Notes: generated by a model from the sequence alone, not told the origin. A stretch of DNA of 64,000 bases from Pararge aegeria (GCF_905163445.1 NC_053182.1:5270001-5334000), one strand, 5' to 3'; counted from the stretch's first letter, positions 46,054 through 59,102 are shown. Made by a program: numbers and translations.

Positions 46054-49000
46054 ATGGGCCTTTCCTTGTATTTGGTTTGCGCATATATCCTATTGACACC
46101 TATTAGTGCTTTTTATTTACCAGGATTAGCGCCTGTGAACTACTGCAAAGCCGGCGAGGATAATGGGAAATCATGTAAAGTAAGTTCTTGCTATTTCTGA
46201 GCACTTCTGAAATAACACTTGCAAATAGCTGTCATATTCTTGCTATAGGTATTATATTATAGCACTGGACCACGTCTATTGTGGTCAAATTATTAACTAT
46301 ATTAGGTTAATGAACAGATCAGGACTATGTAGCTATGTTGAAGTTATCCTATGAACTGTTCATTTACAACTGTGATATACATAACATACAGTGTAAACTT
46401 TATTAAAAGATACTCAAGGGACTGTACATACTTTTTACGTAGTTTGGAGCCATTTAGGGCCTTAAAAATACATGTGGTAGGTAAAATGTTGCATTAGTTA
46501 TGCAGTGTTTTGTCCATAAACAATTTATTTGAATTAAATAGTATGTAATTAAACTATTACATAAAATAAATTGAATAAATATAAATTATTTGTTAAAGTA
46601 GGCCTATCAACATTCAAAAACACTCTTTGTTTAGAATTGTTGTAATCCTTATTTTTAAATTCTTCAAGCAATTTTAGTAAACATTGTAATTCTTATGAAA
46701 TTTCAATAAATTTCCCAGCGCTGCAAACATGGCCAGAATTATAATTATGTGATGCTTAGTGTATCTTAAAGAAAAGTATTTTACGATTAAAGAAATTCGT
46801 TGTAACTTTCAGAATGAGATACCGCTCTACGTTAACAGACTTAACACAGAAGAATCAGTTATACCTTTTGAATATCATCACTTTGACTTCTGCCTCTCTG
46901 ATGAGACTCAGTCGCCAGTTGAAAACCTTGGTCAAGTAGTATTTGGAGAGAGGATCAGACCAAGTCCATATAAACTGAGTTTTCTACACAATGAGAATTG
47001 TAAAGAACTATGCACAAAGACCTATAGAGCATCTGATCCAGAATCTATTAAGAAGTTGAACCTCCTCAAGATGGGAATGGCTCTTTATTACCAACACCAT
47101 TGGATTTTGGATAACATGCCAGTGACTTGGTGTTATTTAGTAAATGAGGGAGGAAAAACATACTGCAGCACTGGTTTCCCTATGGGTTGCCAAGTTAGGA
47201 AAGATTTGGTGAGTTGTTTTTTCATGAACTTTACTATAAATAAGCCATTAAATGGCTTATCTATTTATCCTTAAATTGGCTCATTTATTCATTATTTATT
47301 TATCTATTTACTAAATCTATAACCAGCAATATTTTAATTTTAAAGGAAATTGTATACAATTTTACAATAAATTACCAGTTGATATCTTGGCTATGAAAAA
47401 GTTCAAAGTTTGTATTAAACGTAAGCTTATAGTAAAGTCCTATTATAGTATTAAGTACTATTTCAATGATAAAACCATTTGAAAAAACCGATTTTGACTT
47501 TGACTTCTACCATACATTAAATATTGTCTGAATTTATTAATCCTTAAAAATTATTTTCTTTATTACATTAATTCAAATTCCTTAAGTATTAATCATTGAA
47601 TTTATCTCAATTGGTGTCCAAGATGAAAGCATGATCTGTGAATAAACCAAGATGAAATTAGCATTTTTAATGTTAACAGTAGATTTTTCTTTTTATTAAA
47701 GTTAGTTTGAAATGCATCGTATTATTTATACTGATTCTAAAATATTTATTGTTTGATATTTGGTAATTCATCAGATTATTTAATAAGTTTCTCTTAGGAT
47801 CTTTTGTTTGTTAAAATTGTCAGTGATGCCTATTATTGCTCTTATTAAATCTTGTGCTGGAAGTGATTGAGGCAATAGCCCTAATGGATAAAAAAAGGAT
47901 GACATCCTACCTAACATTTGGTTTTCACCACTTACATTTCAATTGGTTTCAAGGAAAAACCTATTGTTGCATGGGCATTAATAAGATTTACTTACTATTT
48001 GACTAGTCATTAATGTATGATTAATTGTTTAAAATTCTCTATAAATACTTTAATATTTTTATTAAGGTATTTTTATCTACAGTTAGTGGAAAAAAACATG
48101 TAATTGCTCATAAATACTGTTTAGACTTTAGAGTGAATATTCCATTAAATAAAGAGGTAATTCCAATATATAGGTGACACCACCCTCATTCAATTTCTTT
48201 ATACATAACCAAGACTTATGGATATTATGTTTTATGATTTAATTTTTCATATAAACTTAAATTATGCCAAATCTTACACTTTTCCATATGTCCTTCTTCC
48301 ACTCTAACAATATGTTTAATTAAAAGCAGTAGAAAGATTTCATGTAATAACCCCTCTAATCCTGCTTATTCATTTATATATTTCATTGCATTACATTAAA
48401 TTAATTAAAAAAAGTATTTTTGATGATATGAAATATTCTGACATTTCCTGTCCTATAACCACAATTGTTTTTATTCTATTTTACTACATGTTAGCCCCCA
48501 ACTGCAATCTCACCTGGTGATAAGTGATGATGCAATCTAAGATGTTACCAGGCTATTCTGTTAAGAGGCAGTTAAACCCATATCCCATAATCAGTTTCTA
48601 CGCGACATAGTACCGGAACGCTAAATTACTTTGCGGCACGTCTTTTTGGGTAGGTTGGTAACCACCAACGACCAAAGCCTCCCACCAGACCAAAGTAGAG
48701 AAATTTTTTTAATTACTTAATTCCAAATTGCCAATTAAAATCACAGCGAACACCGATGTGCCAGGAAGATGTCGTATTTTAATCTCTATAGGAAATAGAT
48801 TCGATTGACAAACAAAAAAGTTTTGTGTAATAAATTGCCAATTTTCTGGCTGACTGGTAGGAGCATATTTTTCAAAATCTGTAAAAGCAGGTTCAAGTTA
48901 AGGCCAGTATCTTAAGAATGTTTCCTTGTTGCTGAAATTTATCCATGATATATGCAGAAATTCATAAAAATCATAAAAATATATCTTTATGATTTTTATG

Positions 49001-52000
49001 ATGTCACAGATTAAATTCATATCAATCTCATAAATCGCAAAAGTTCTTTCGTATTAAATTCGTATTGGTTATCAGCAGTAATAGTATATTATCAAGTGTT
49101 ATCATTATTAACCAACCATGTAACCTAAATTAAGTGCTGAATGTTGTTTTTGATAATTTTTAAAGGGAACAAATCACACAATATAGTAAGGCAACACTAT
49201 ATTTTTAACCAACATCAAAAAGGAGGAGGTTCTCAATTCGTCGGAATCTTTTTTTCTTTTTATGTATGTTACCCGATTACTCGAAGACGCTTGAACCGCT
49301 TTGAAAAATTATTTTATTGTTTTAAACGGCATACTTTCCAGGTGGTCCCATTTAAATTTTATCAAAATCGGTTTAAATGTTATTAAAAAATTAACAATAA
49401 TGTAACTTTTTAGTTCCTGGGCGTATGTTAAAGTCGGTTTTTTTTAAATTTAAAAATTTTTTTTTTTGTATAGATATATGTATATGAAAGTTAGTCATTT
49501 GAATAAAATTTGTGACACCAAAATGTCTTGTATATACTCTTTATGGAGGGATATTATTATTTCCCATGGGTAAACAAATTCCTTCAAATGAAATTGCAAG
49601 CAAAAACTTTTCATTTTTGCGAGATTATAGATTTAAATTAAATTTTAACTTTGACACAACTCACTAAGATGAATGAATGAATGAATGCTTATACATTTAT
49701 TGTACACCACGAAAAGGACATAAACAGAAAAGCAATAACAAAACAGCGTATACAATTTGGCGGCCTTATCGCTACATAGAAATCTCTTTCCGGAAACCAG
49801 TATAACCAGTGGCGTTAGATCTAATTTGCATTATTTAATAAAAATAAAATTAACAAACAAAACCAAAAATATGAAATGAAGTTTTTGCGAGATATAAATT
49901 TAAATTTAATGAAAGAATGAAAAAAGAACGTTAAACCGGATATTAAATTTGGCGGCATTATTGCTACATAGCCATCTCCTTGGCATTTTATGGATTTAGA
50001 TACCAGTTGCATTATTTTATAAAATAAGAGTAAACATTATTATTCGAATTAGGTGATTATTTAAGCAGTTAATTACAGAGTATTTTAAAACTTTCTCGAA
50101 CTTAAGCCATTTTAAAACGAGGAACAAAATTCGGCTGTGCAACAATAAATATAAATTAAAAAACCGCAAAATCCCCCTTTGCTATGTGCGTTTAAATCTA
50201 CAATAAAGATGCAGGTCTAAAAAATCATCCTACGTGTTATTTAAAGAAAAATCTGGCGCATTGGCTGTGTACAAAATGTTTTTATACAATATCCGAGTAT
50301 CTGACTTCGAATTAAAAATAATATTATTTTGACATTATTATGATAACCTGATATTACCTGTATAATTTAATTATTACCTTTTCAATGCTTGCTCAACAAG
50401 ACATGTGTAATGTTGTGCACTTTACATTTGGCATGCTTAATAGTAGAATATGGAGGAATGTCATATTGTAATAGGACCCTATGTTAGCTCATACTCAGCG
50501 AATAAAATTTCATTTCATTTCATTTACAGATGGCAGAAAAACTATGCAACAATTAAATACATTTTATAACTAAAACAATTCATTGGGTGTTTATCTATTA
50601 ATAAACATTCTATTCAAACCCCTAATCTTGTTGCCCACACCTTCCTATTCGACTAAACTAAAACTAACCTTGTTGCCCACACATAAAATGAATAGTCTTT
50701 ATCTAACACAACTAGTTTTGGCTTTTGTTATTTCCATTTTGATGGTTTTTTTATTCTTATGTTTTTTTAATTTGTTCTTTTCTAGGATACTTGCACACCG
50801 ATAGTTAATGCAGCATCGAGTGCGTTTGGCACATACTTTCTGTTCAACCATGTGGATTTGGAGATCACGTACCACAGTGGAAGGGAGGAGGAATGGGATG
50901 TTGGTGTTGGGGACAATGGTGGACGAATTATATCTGCTAAGGTAAGTCATTTTATAATAATATATGTTAGCTTTTTTAGTGATTTTTTTTTAAATTTTTA
51001 AGTGTTTTTTGTTTTTCTTTTATAATTTATACTGTTGAAAATAAAAAAAAATGTATATAAATAAATGATAGAAAATATGCAACAATCAACTTGGAATAGT
51101 ATTGGATTTTTCCATAAAGAAATTCTTATGCCCGTTTTCACTAAACCTAGGAAACTCTTAAATCGAATTATTTAAATGATGCCTAGAGGAAAAAACGTTT
51201 CACTAAATCTTAGAAGATCACTAACGACCTTAGGCACTGTCTAAAGTTACGACACCAATTCGGCGATGCGTAATGTTTATGGAAGTCGTAAACTGACACT
51301 TGTCAGATAGAAAAAAATAAATTGATTGATTGAATGATTAGGCGTCACTTATTTAGGTATTGCTTTGTTGAATGTTGGTGAAAACTGTTTTTAAGTAGGA
51401 GGTCCCGGGTTATATCCCCGGCAGTGCAGGGGCAATTTGGGAATTTATAATTTCTTAATCTTCTCTGGTCTGATCTGGTGGGAAACTTGCCGTGGCTTTT
51501 TACCACAAAGACGTGCCGCAAAGCGGACCAGCGTACCGGTACGAGGTCTCGTAAAAACCAATAAGCGGTATGTGTTTAACAAAACTTCCATACCCCTAAA
51601 AGGTTACCATCTAAGACTGCATCATCACTAACAAGCCCGCGAAATTGCAGTCAAAGGCTAACTAGTTGTGGTTAAATAAAAATAATGTAATAATTTTTTA
51701 TCGACACAAAAAGAACCGACTTCGCTATGCAACTAAAAAGCAAGAAATAAAATATTTCTACAACATTAAGTCGATGCCAAGTAAGATTCGGAGAGTTCTG
51801 AGCTAACAAATAAAAAAAAAATACATCCAAATTGAGAACCTCCATTTTAAAACAAGTCTCATTTCAGATTAAGCCGGCCAGTATCAAACACCAAAGCGTT
51901 GATAGCCTTGATTGCAACGCGAGAAACAATCCTCTAATCATACCAACCTCTCTGTCCGGAAAAGAGGATTTCACTGTTATATATTCTTACCGTGTCACAT

Positions 52001-55000
52001 ATATCAAGAATAACACTATCAAATGGTCGTCGAGATGGGACTACATCCTGGAATCTATGCCGCAGACCAACATACAATGGTTCTCTATATTGAACTCGTT
52101 GGTCATTGTGCTTTTCCTTAGTGGCATGGTCGCGATGATTTTGTTGAGGACTCTGCACAAGGATATTGCAAGATACAATCAAATGGAGTGTGGTGAAGAT
52201 GCACAGGTAAAATTAGTTACTTTTGTACTATTTCAGAAAGCTTTTATACTGGGGCAATCCAAAAAGTTCTATATTGTTTGTGATATAAAACATGAAAATT
52301 CGTTTGTGTCCGCAATGCAAAAGCCGGTATATAGACTTATCACATCACTACTTCCGCGACAACTGAGTGAATGTGTAATGTAGTACGTAACTATTGCATA
52401 GTTCCGATTTCTACCCTCGCTTAAATCATAAATATAGGATACATATCCTGTACAATTAATGCATTCAATTTTATTATAAACGTATGTCTGTACTAAGTTC
52501 TACGTAAAAAAAGTTATTATCATCTGTTATGTGGCATAATAAGTTGTTAAAAATGTTTAGTTTATATGCTGTAAAGTTTTAAAAGGGGTTTGTAACGTAC
52601 CAAACTGTAAGCGATAAGTTATTTATTTGTTTAACCTAGGCTAGGATATAAATTAGTAATATAATTTAATTGAATATTAAAAGGGATATTTTTAAAACAA
52701 AAAAAGTAAGCCACTTTTGAAATTTTATTATAAGTCTGCTTTGTATATTTGTTTGATGAACATAAAAGTTTTTCAGTGTCTGGGTGTTTGTCTTAAGTAT
52801 TTATGTGTATTATATTCAAAATATATTAGTAATTATGTATATCTATCTATATATACAAAAGAGAAAGTGTGTGGGTATGTTCCGTATAGGCTCCGAAACG
52901 ATTGGACCGATTTCAATGAAACTTTCAGGGAATCTCCGGATTGACCTGGCGAGTAATCCTGTAAAGTTTGGTGACGATCGGAGCACTCTTGTTTAAATGA
53001 AATAAAGCAAAATCTAGCCTGGCGAAGCGGGCTGGGTACGCTAAGTTTTCATAAAAATATTCATCTGTCATTTTAGTACCCATAACACAAGCTACGCTTA
53101 CTTTGGGGCTAGATGGCGATGTGTTTATTGTCGTAGTATATTTATTTATTCTGGCATGCAAATTTTCTTACGATGTTTTCTTTCCACATTAAAGTAAGGC
53201 CCTGCTACAAAACTCCGAAAAAATAGAGTGGCGTGTCGACGATCGAACTCTGTCTCCCTGACACGGGAATTCGAAGAGTTAACATTTTATTATTTGTAGG
53301 AGGAGTTTGGTTGGAAACTCGTCCACGGAGACGTCTTCAGGCCACCGCGACGAGGCATGCTACTGGCAGTGTTCCTTGGTTCAGGGTCACAAGTAAGTTG
53401 TCTCTGTATACATATTTGGATCGATGATGAATGAAGTATATAAAAACAGATCATCATCATATCAACCCATTCCCGGGCCACTACAGAGCACGGGTCTCCT
53501 CCCACAATGAGAAAGGGTTAAGGCCGTAGTCCACCACGCTGGCCTAGTATGGATTGGTGGACTCTGCACACCTTTGAGAATATTATGTAGAACAATCACG
53601 CATGTAGGTTTCCTCACCGTTTGTTCTCCTGCACCGTTAAAGCAAGTGATATTTTAATTATTTAAAACGCACATAATTTGAAAAGTTGAAAGTGGATTTG
53701 AGCTCCTACCTACTGGTCTATAGATTTCGTTACAAGTATTAATTTCAAAGTTACATTTAAACATGCTCCGAGGTAAGAGCTTCAAAATAAATAACAAATA
53801 TTTCATAACTAGCGGTCCCTCGCGACTTCGTCCGCGTATAAGAAACCTTAAAAGATAGACATATTCTGTCGCGGACTTTATTTTAGAACTTTTAATGGGG
53901 GAACAACATTGTAAAACATGATTTAATCGAAACTTTTACCGTTTGCTTGTTGTTCTACGACTTTTTTCTTAACTCGATAGTTTGTGAAATATTCAATAGT
54001 TTACATGGATACTCTACATGTTTCTACTCTGTGATGTAACATCTGCAACAGTGCGCGAACCACGACTGCGTAGTGCGGTCAATGACCTGACTACGTGACG
54101 TTCTCGAATCACAAGTACTTGGTTGCAGTGTATTGTCACTTTACAGAAATAACATGATCTTTGTATAAAATACTTTTTAGGAATTTATAATTTCTAAATG
54201 TTATCTAATCTGGTCTGGTGAGAGGCTTTGCCCGTGTCTAGTTACCACCCTACCGACAATAACGTGCAACTAAGCGATTTAGTGTTCCGGTGCGATGCCG
54301 CGCCGAAACCGACTAGGCATACGACTACCATTTTCCCTAGGAGGTTAAAAGAGAAGAAAAGAAAGAGAGAACAAAAGTTGCTAGTTTTAATTAAGAGCTT
54401 TCTTTTGGATAGAAGCAGGCGTTACTTTGCAGAATTCAATGATATACCTATTATAAAAGTTAAGCCTTATTTGCTATACTCTGCGAAAAGTAAGAGAATA
54501 TGTATGGTGTAATTTATCATTCTTATACTCCACACCAAACAGATTTTCGGCAATGTACCCTCTTCACACGTTTTAATTTAAGCCTGTATAATTCTCACAG
54601 GGGTCATGAATAAGTTTATAATGTAGTTATTAATACTAGGTATTCGGCATGACGCTGGTAACCCTCGCGTTCGCCTGTCTCGGCTTCTTGTCCCCGGCGA
54701 ACCGCGGAGCCCTGATGACTTGCGCGCTAGTCGCGTGGGTGTTACTCGGCGCCGCTGCTGGTTACGTCAGTGCGCGAGTCTACAAGAGCTTCGGCGGGCG
54801 ACGGTGGAAGAGCAACATACTTCTCACGTCCATGGTGTGCCCAGGGTATGTAGAAACTCGCGCTCGGCAATAGTCCTCTTAAGAATTCAAAACAACTCCT
54901 TATGCCCGTTTCCATTATCGACGAATAAAAGGAGATTGTTAGGCATACGTCATATTCCATTCACCAATCGATTTTCACTAGGCAACTCATATAAACTGCT

Positions 55001-58000
55001 TGTCTAATATTCAAAGTAAAGTAAAATATTTCTTTATTCAAATATGCACATACATGGCACTTCTGATGCGTTGATTACATCAAAAATGTGTGGCGACTAC
55101 ATTCGTAACATGTTACACTAATGTTAGTGATGGTGATAACTGCATTCGTTAACTTAAAACTAAAGCTAGGATGGTTCCAAACGCGCCCTGAGTTAAGAAG
55201 AGCCCACAACAAACTTAGCCAGGTTTTTTTTGTTGAGCTATGAAGTTAAGAGCTTTTTTATCATTCATGTAATCCTTAATATTATAATAGGATTTTTCTA
55301 TAGGCTTACATTTTAAAAAACTTTGAACTTATTGAGAGATATCTCAAGGATTTCATCTGGTAATTTGTTATAAAATAACAAACAATTACCCTTAAATGAA
55401 TTACTAATTTTATGCAGCCTAGTTAACTGCACTGCAAGTATATTTTTACTGCTAATATAGTTATGTATATAGTTCAGTATTTCAGTAAAGTCAAGTTATT
55501 GTTATGTGTATGTGTTTATATAACTGCCGTACCCCTTTACATGTTAGTCTGATACCATCTTAGACTGCATCATGCCTAACGAGCAGATGAGATTGCAGTT
55601 TAGGGCTAACTTTTAGCTTCAATGAATAAAAAAAAAGGGTATAAGTATGGTTGAATGATGAAGTTTTTAAGTTACGCACTTGAAAGCTCTAACTTACCGT
55701 TGAAATTATTTTGTCCATTCGCAGCGTGGTGTTTTCGCTGTTCTTCATAATGAACCTGGTGCTGTGGGGCAAGGGCTCTTCAGCAGCTGTACCGTTCTCC
55801 ACGCTGGTCGCATTGCTCGCCCTCTGGTTCGGAGTGTCGGTACCTCTCACCTTCATCGGCGCTTACTTCGGATTTAGGAAACGGGTAATTTCACTTTCAT
55901 TTTGATCATCAGAATCCGAAAGTGTTTTTTTTTTGGCTATTATATTTGGATTTTTTTTAAATCCAAAATCAGACTTTAAGTTATAAGGATTAATAACTAC
56001 AAACTAAAATTAATATTTACAAAATTCAAAATCCATTTATTTTCAAGTAGGCCTAATATAAGCACTTTTGAAACGTCAAGTCTGTCTGTGTGTAGTGACT
56101 CTACCGAGAAGAAACCGGCAAGAAACTCAGCAGTTGCTCTTTTCCAACATAAACAATTTACATTTTAACATTCATTTTTCTATCTTGTGAGGGATGAAAG
56201 CGGAGCCGGATGCTTCCAAGCAACCTTGTCATTAAGGAATTCAAGAATGCAATAAGTCGTCTAACTTTTCACTTATGGGCATTGTACCCAAAATTCTGGC
56301 GCTATTGCCCCTTTGAATTGCTAGACTCAGCCGTTGGGCTAAATATTATTTGTATTTGTGTATTGTATTCTTTGACGCCCCAAGCAACCAATCAAGTTGA
56401 TTATTGGCATATAGTCATTAGAGAAGAGGAGAGTAACATAGGTTACTTTTTATCTCAATAAAACAACGTTTTCCCACGTTTGTAAAAAAAAATTTGTGTG
56501 CGTTATGTCCACGCGTAAGAAGTTATACTTCTTTGGCGTAACAAGATAAAAACCCATTCAAGATTTTTATCTTTCGCCTTATTCTACGTTTGTAGGAAAA
56601 ACTACACTGACAATAGAAAAAAGGTATTTAATACATTGAAAGTTCTATTATAACGCATTATCTAGTTAATCTAGTTAAATAAAGTTTATTAAAATATCAA
56701 AAATACTTATAGACTCATTCATCGGACGACAAGTTTCACTCAACATTCAAATTGAGATTTTTGTACAATTGAATCAGATAATCATCGGAAAGAGCCCGCA
56801 GCCTTTGACAATTGAAAGTGTACCCTGTCAAACCTTATAGCTAACTTCAAGGTGTCTATAAAAAACTTAAGAAAGGCATTGTAAAAGTTATAAAAGCACA
56901 CCCTTAAGTATTTATAACTCGTACTAGAGATTTTTATAATTTTATATCATCTGCATACCCTGTGCATACCTTCACACGCCATTATACGCGGACGAAGTTG
57001 CGTGGGACTGCTAGTGTTTTATATTTGAGTAATGTGTTAACTTTTATGCAGATTCTGGAGCACCCGGTGCGAACGAACCAAATCCCGCGGCAGATCCCCG
57101 AACAGTCGCTGTACACGCAACCTGTACCCGGCATAGTGATGGGAGGCGTTCTGCCTTTTGGCTGCATTTTCATTCAACTCTTCTTCATTCTCAACTCGCT
57201 CTGGTCCAGTCAGGTAACTATTCTACTACAAGTTAGCCTTTGAATGCCATCTCATCTGCACCGCTAGCAGGAGAGAATTATTTCCCTGGGGAAACGATAA
57301 AAATGTATCTTCTCCCACAGAAGCGCACAAGTGGAAATAATTTAAACAAATAATATATGTGTAATAATAAACGGGTGTGAACTTCTCCTATTCCATGTTC
57401 CCCTGCTTTAGCAGGTAGACACGTTATTTACATCCCTTGAAAGGGGATATAATTTCTGTCCCTTGCCAGTGCTAGCCCTGCTGATGGTAAGTGATGATTC
57501 AGTCAAAGATGGCAGCGGGCTAACCTGTTAGTGAGCATAGTAGTCATACTCCTACTCGGTTAATCAATTAATCGCTTATAAATTTTCAAATTGCCCCTTT
57601 CGGGGATCGAACCCGGGACCTCCCACTCTCACTACCACACTCACCTGGCCGATCGTAAAATCTCGATCTGTGAAGTTCTTCTAACGACCGTATTGGCCCA
57701 CCACAGGGTCCGTACCCTGTGGTGGGTCTCTTTTCACAATGAGAAGGGGTTAAAGCCGTAGCCCACCACGCTAGCCCAGTGATGGACTTCACACGCCTTT
57801 GAGAACTTTGTGGAGAACTCTCAGGCATGCAGGTTTCCTCACGATGCTTTCCTTCACGGTTGAAACAAGTGATATTTTAATTGTTTCAAACTTGTAGTTA
57901 ACATATGAATTTAATTTCCAGATGTACTACATGTTCGGTTTCCTGTTCCTCGTGTTCGTGATCCTTGTCATCACCTGCTCCGAGACCACTATACTGCTTT

Positions 58001-58263
58001 GCTACTTCCACCTCTGCGCCGAAGACTACCACTGGTGGTGGCGGGCCTTCCTCAGCTCTGGCTCCACAGCTGGGTACCTCTTCCTGTACTGCTGTCACTA
58101 CTTCGTGACCAAGCTGAACATTGACGACGCCGCCTCGACCTTCCTCTACTTCGGCTACACCGTCATCATGGTGTTCCTGTTCTTCCTACTCACAGGCACC
58201 ATAGGATTCATGGCTTGCTTCTGGTTTGTTAGGAAAATATATAGTGTGGTTAAAGTTGATTAG
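46054..58263 (+). CDS. TM9SF2: Transmembrane 9 superfamily member 2 (nonaspanin), complete
   Basis: Nine exons: 46054-46179, 46813-47208, 50786-50941, 51868-52206, 53300-53392, 54640-54845, 55725-55884, 57052-57213, 57922-58263 (stop TAG); 1980 nt, 659 aa, about the length of vertebrate TM9SF2. All introns are GT-AG with phases 0,0,0,0,0,2,0,0. An N-terminal signal peptide (about residues 1-19) precedes the family hallmark FYLPGLAPVNYC. The lumenal domain (about 20-295) contains NLGQVVFGERI, YQHHWILDNMPVTWCY and RWDYILESMP. Transmembrane helix 1 is about 297-319, followed by the cytosolic HKDIARYNQM segment and eight more helices in exons 6-9, with SPANRGALMTC, VPLTFIGAYFG, HPVRTNQIPRQIPEQ and FHLCAEDYHWWW. 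The C-terminus is KIYSVVKVD; a terminal KXD/E motif is known in nonaspanins as a COPI-binding Golgi-retention signal. The role is in endosome/Golgi membrane traffic and surface delivery of other membrane proteins. The start ATG has an ACCATGG context. Confidence 0.97.
47330..47500 (+). pseudogene. LINE reverse-transcriptase tail relic in TM9SF2 intron 2
   Basis: Plus-strand translation QFYNKLPVDILAMKKFKVCI then KRKLIVKSYYSIKYYFNDK, stop. Same ORF2 C-terminal signature as the family 1 copies. Confidence 0.65.
48480..48715 (-). mobile_element. SINE-B copy
   Basis: The minus strand carries CTTTGGTCTGGTGGGAGGCT, AAAGACGTGCCGCAAAGTAA, GTTCCGGTACTATGTCGCGT and GGTGAGATTGCAGTTGGGGG. TM9SF2 intron 2. 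Confidence 0.75.
49100..49990. mobile_element. Repeat block in TM9SF2 intron 2
   Basis: 49190-49460 is a dispersed repeat with AAAAAGGAGGAGGTTCTCAA and GGTGGTCCCATTTAAATTTT; related ends occur at 43320, 680 and 51826. 49670-49790 and 49900-49985 are minus-strand LINE 3' tails (TTATTGTACACCA, GGCGGCCTTATCGCTACATA) with (TGAA)n at the end. Confidence 0.6.
51390..51690 (+). mobile_element. SINE-B copy, near full length
   Basis: B-box-like CCCGGGTTATATCCCCGGCA, then GGGGCAATTTGGGAATTTAT, CTGGTCTGATCTGGTGGGAA, AAAGACGTGCCGCAAAGCGG, GACTGCATCATCACTAAC and an A-rich tail. Confidence 0.75.
52740..53152 (+). mobile_element. SINE-A fragment split by a Helitron-like insertion
   Basis: The left SINE piece at 52740-52815 (TTTTTCAGTGTCTGGGTGTT, AAGTATTTATGTGTATTAT) and right piece at 53045-53152 (TTTTCATAAAAATATTCATC to the GTAGTATATTTATT tail) are contiguous in other copies. 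Between them lies the element 52848-53044 (AAGAGAAAGTGTGTGGGTAT start, hairpin AGCCTGGCGAAGCGGGCT, GGGTACGCTAA end), internally deleted. Confidence 0.75.
53455..53745 (-). mobile_element. SINE-C copy
   Basis: The plus strand shows the inverted order: CCATTCCCGGGCCACTACAG, GGCCGTAGTCCACCACGCTG, ATGTAGGTTTCCTCACCGTT and AAGCAAGTGATATTTTAATT, then a tRNA-like head GGATTTGAGCTCCTACC. TM9SF2 intron 5. Confidence 0.7.
54185..54350 (+). mobile_element. SINE-B fragment
   Basis: AATTTATAATTTCTAAATG, CTGGTCTGGTGAGAGGCTTT and GATTTAGTGTTCCGGTGCGA, then breaks off. TM9SF2 intron 5. Confidence 0.65.
55085..55640. mobile_element. LINE tail (minus) followed by SINE-B 3' fragment (plus)
   Basis: 55085-55460, read on the minus strand, is the family 1 LINE end (3' UTR and ATTGAGAGATATCTCAAGGA region). 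55515-55640 holds GATACCATCTTAGACTGCAT and GATGAGATTGCAGTTTAGGG plus an A tail. TM9SF2 intron 6. Confidence 0.6.
57430..57900 (-). mobile_element. SINE-B copy next to SINE-C copy
   Basis: 57430-57650: minus-strand SINE-B including the head GAGGTCCCGGGTTCGATCCC. 57700-57900: minus-strand SINE-C (GGCTACGGCTTTAACCCC, AACCTGCATGCCTGAGAGTT, AATATCACTTGTTTCAACCG). It ends 20 bases before TM9SF2 exon 57922-58263. Confidence 0.7.
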
Positions 58264-58944
58264 TTTAGTTTTTAGTTTAGCGTAAGGAACATTGCGTTGG
58301 TACAGCGGATTGTGTGGTGAGGTCGAAGATAGAATGTCTTAAGTTTTTTTAAACTTTGCTGTATAATAATTTCACAGACTAAAAAAAAATGATAAACGCT
58401 TAAGCTGAACGCATCTTGAATATCGGCAGAATGTTGAATTATCCTGTACTGAAAATACAATTGACGTCATTAGCACGCGACAACAGTATTTGTCTGTCAT
58501 GAAAAATCCAAAATGGCGGATAGTATATAAAAAGTAAAGTATCGAGTTTGATATCAAAATAACTACGTTTAAGAAAAATTATATAATTTGTAACATTTCC
58601 GTACCCAGTGAGTTGATACTTGTATGAAAATGTTCTATCTTTTTAGTTTAGTCTGTGATTTGTTCTACGCCGTACCTTTGGTATGTTACAGGATGGTTAA
58701 TTAAGATTTTTACTTTAACTGAGAAAAAAAAGCTCTCGGAAAGACAACATGTTTAGAGTTCTGTTCCATTTTTTTTTTTCGTTTGTCAAACACCCAGATT
58801 CTTAATTTTATACGGGAACTTTTTGCAATAGTGTTTTGGAAGTGAAACTTTTTAGTAGCAAAATAGACTAAAGTAGAAAGAAAGGATAATTATTTGGGAT
58901 TTAAAAATCAGTTTGATTATGAGATTTTGATCGAAAACGCTGAA

Positions 58945-59102
58945 ACAATTTGTAGAGGCAAGTATATAAACTGTTTCGACCCAACCTGACCTTGACTGGA
59001 AAAATCTGCAGAGGACAGTATATAAGCTGTGTTGACCCAACCTGATCTTGACTGGAACAATTTGTAGAGGCCAGTTTATAAGCTGTTTCGACCTTGTTTG
59101 AC
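58945..59102. repeat. Three tandem units of about 56 bp after TM9SF2
   Basis: Units start near 58945, 59001 and 59057; each has TTTGTAGAGGCCAGT-like, TATAAGCTGTTTCGACC and (in the first two) CAACCTGAYCTTGACTGGA. The third is truncated. Probably inside the 3' UTR. Confidence 0.8.

Noticed and set aside
45905..46096. 63-codon ORF spanning the TM9SF2 start
   Set aside because: Begins without ATG in the 5' flank and runs out of frame through the signal-peptide exon; only the shorter ATG-started part is kept as a possible uORF.
57586..57828. Minus-strand ORF of 80 codons
   Set aside because: Made entirely of SINE-B head and SINE-C sequence.
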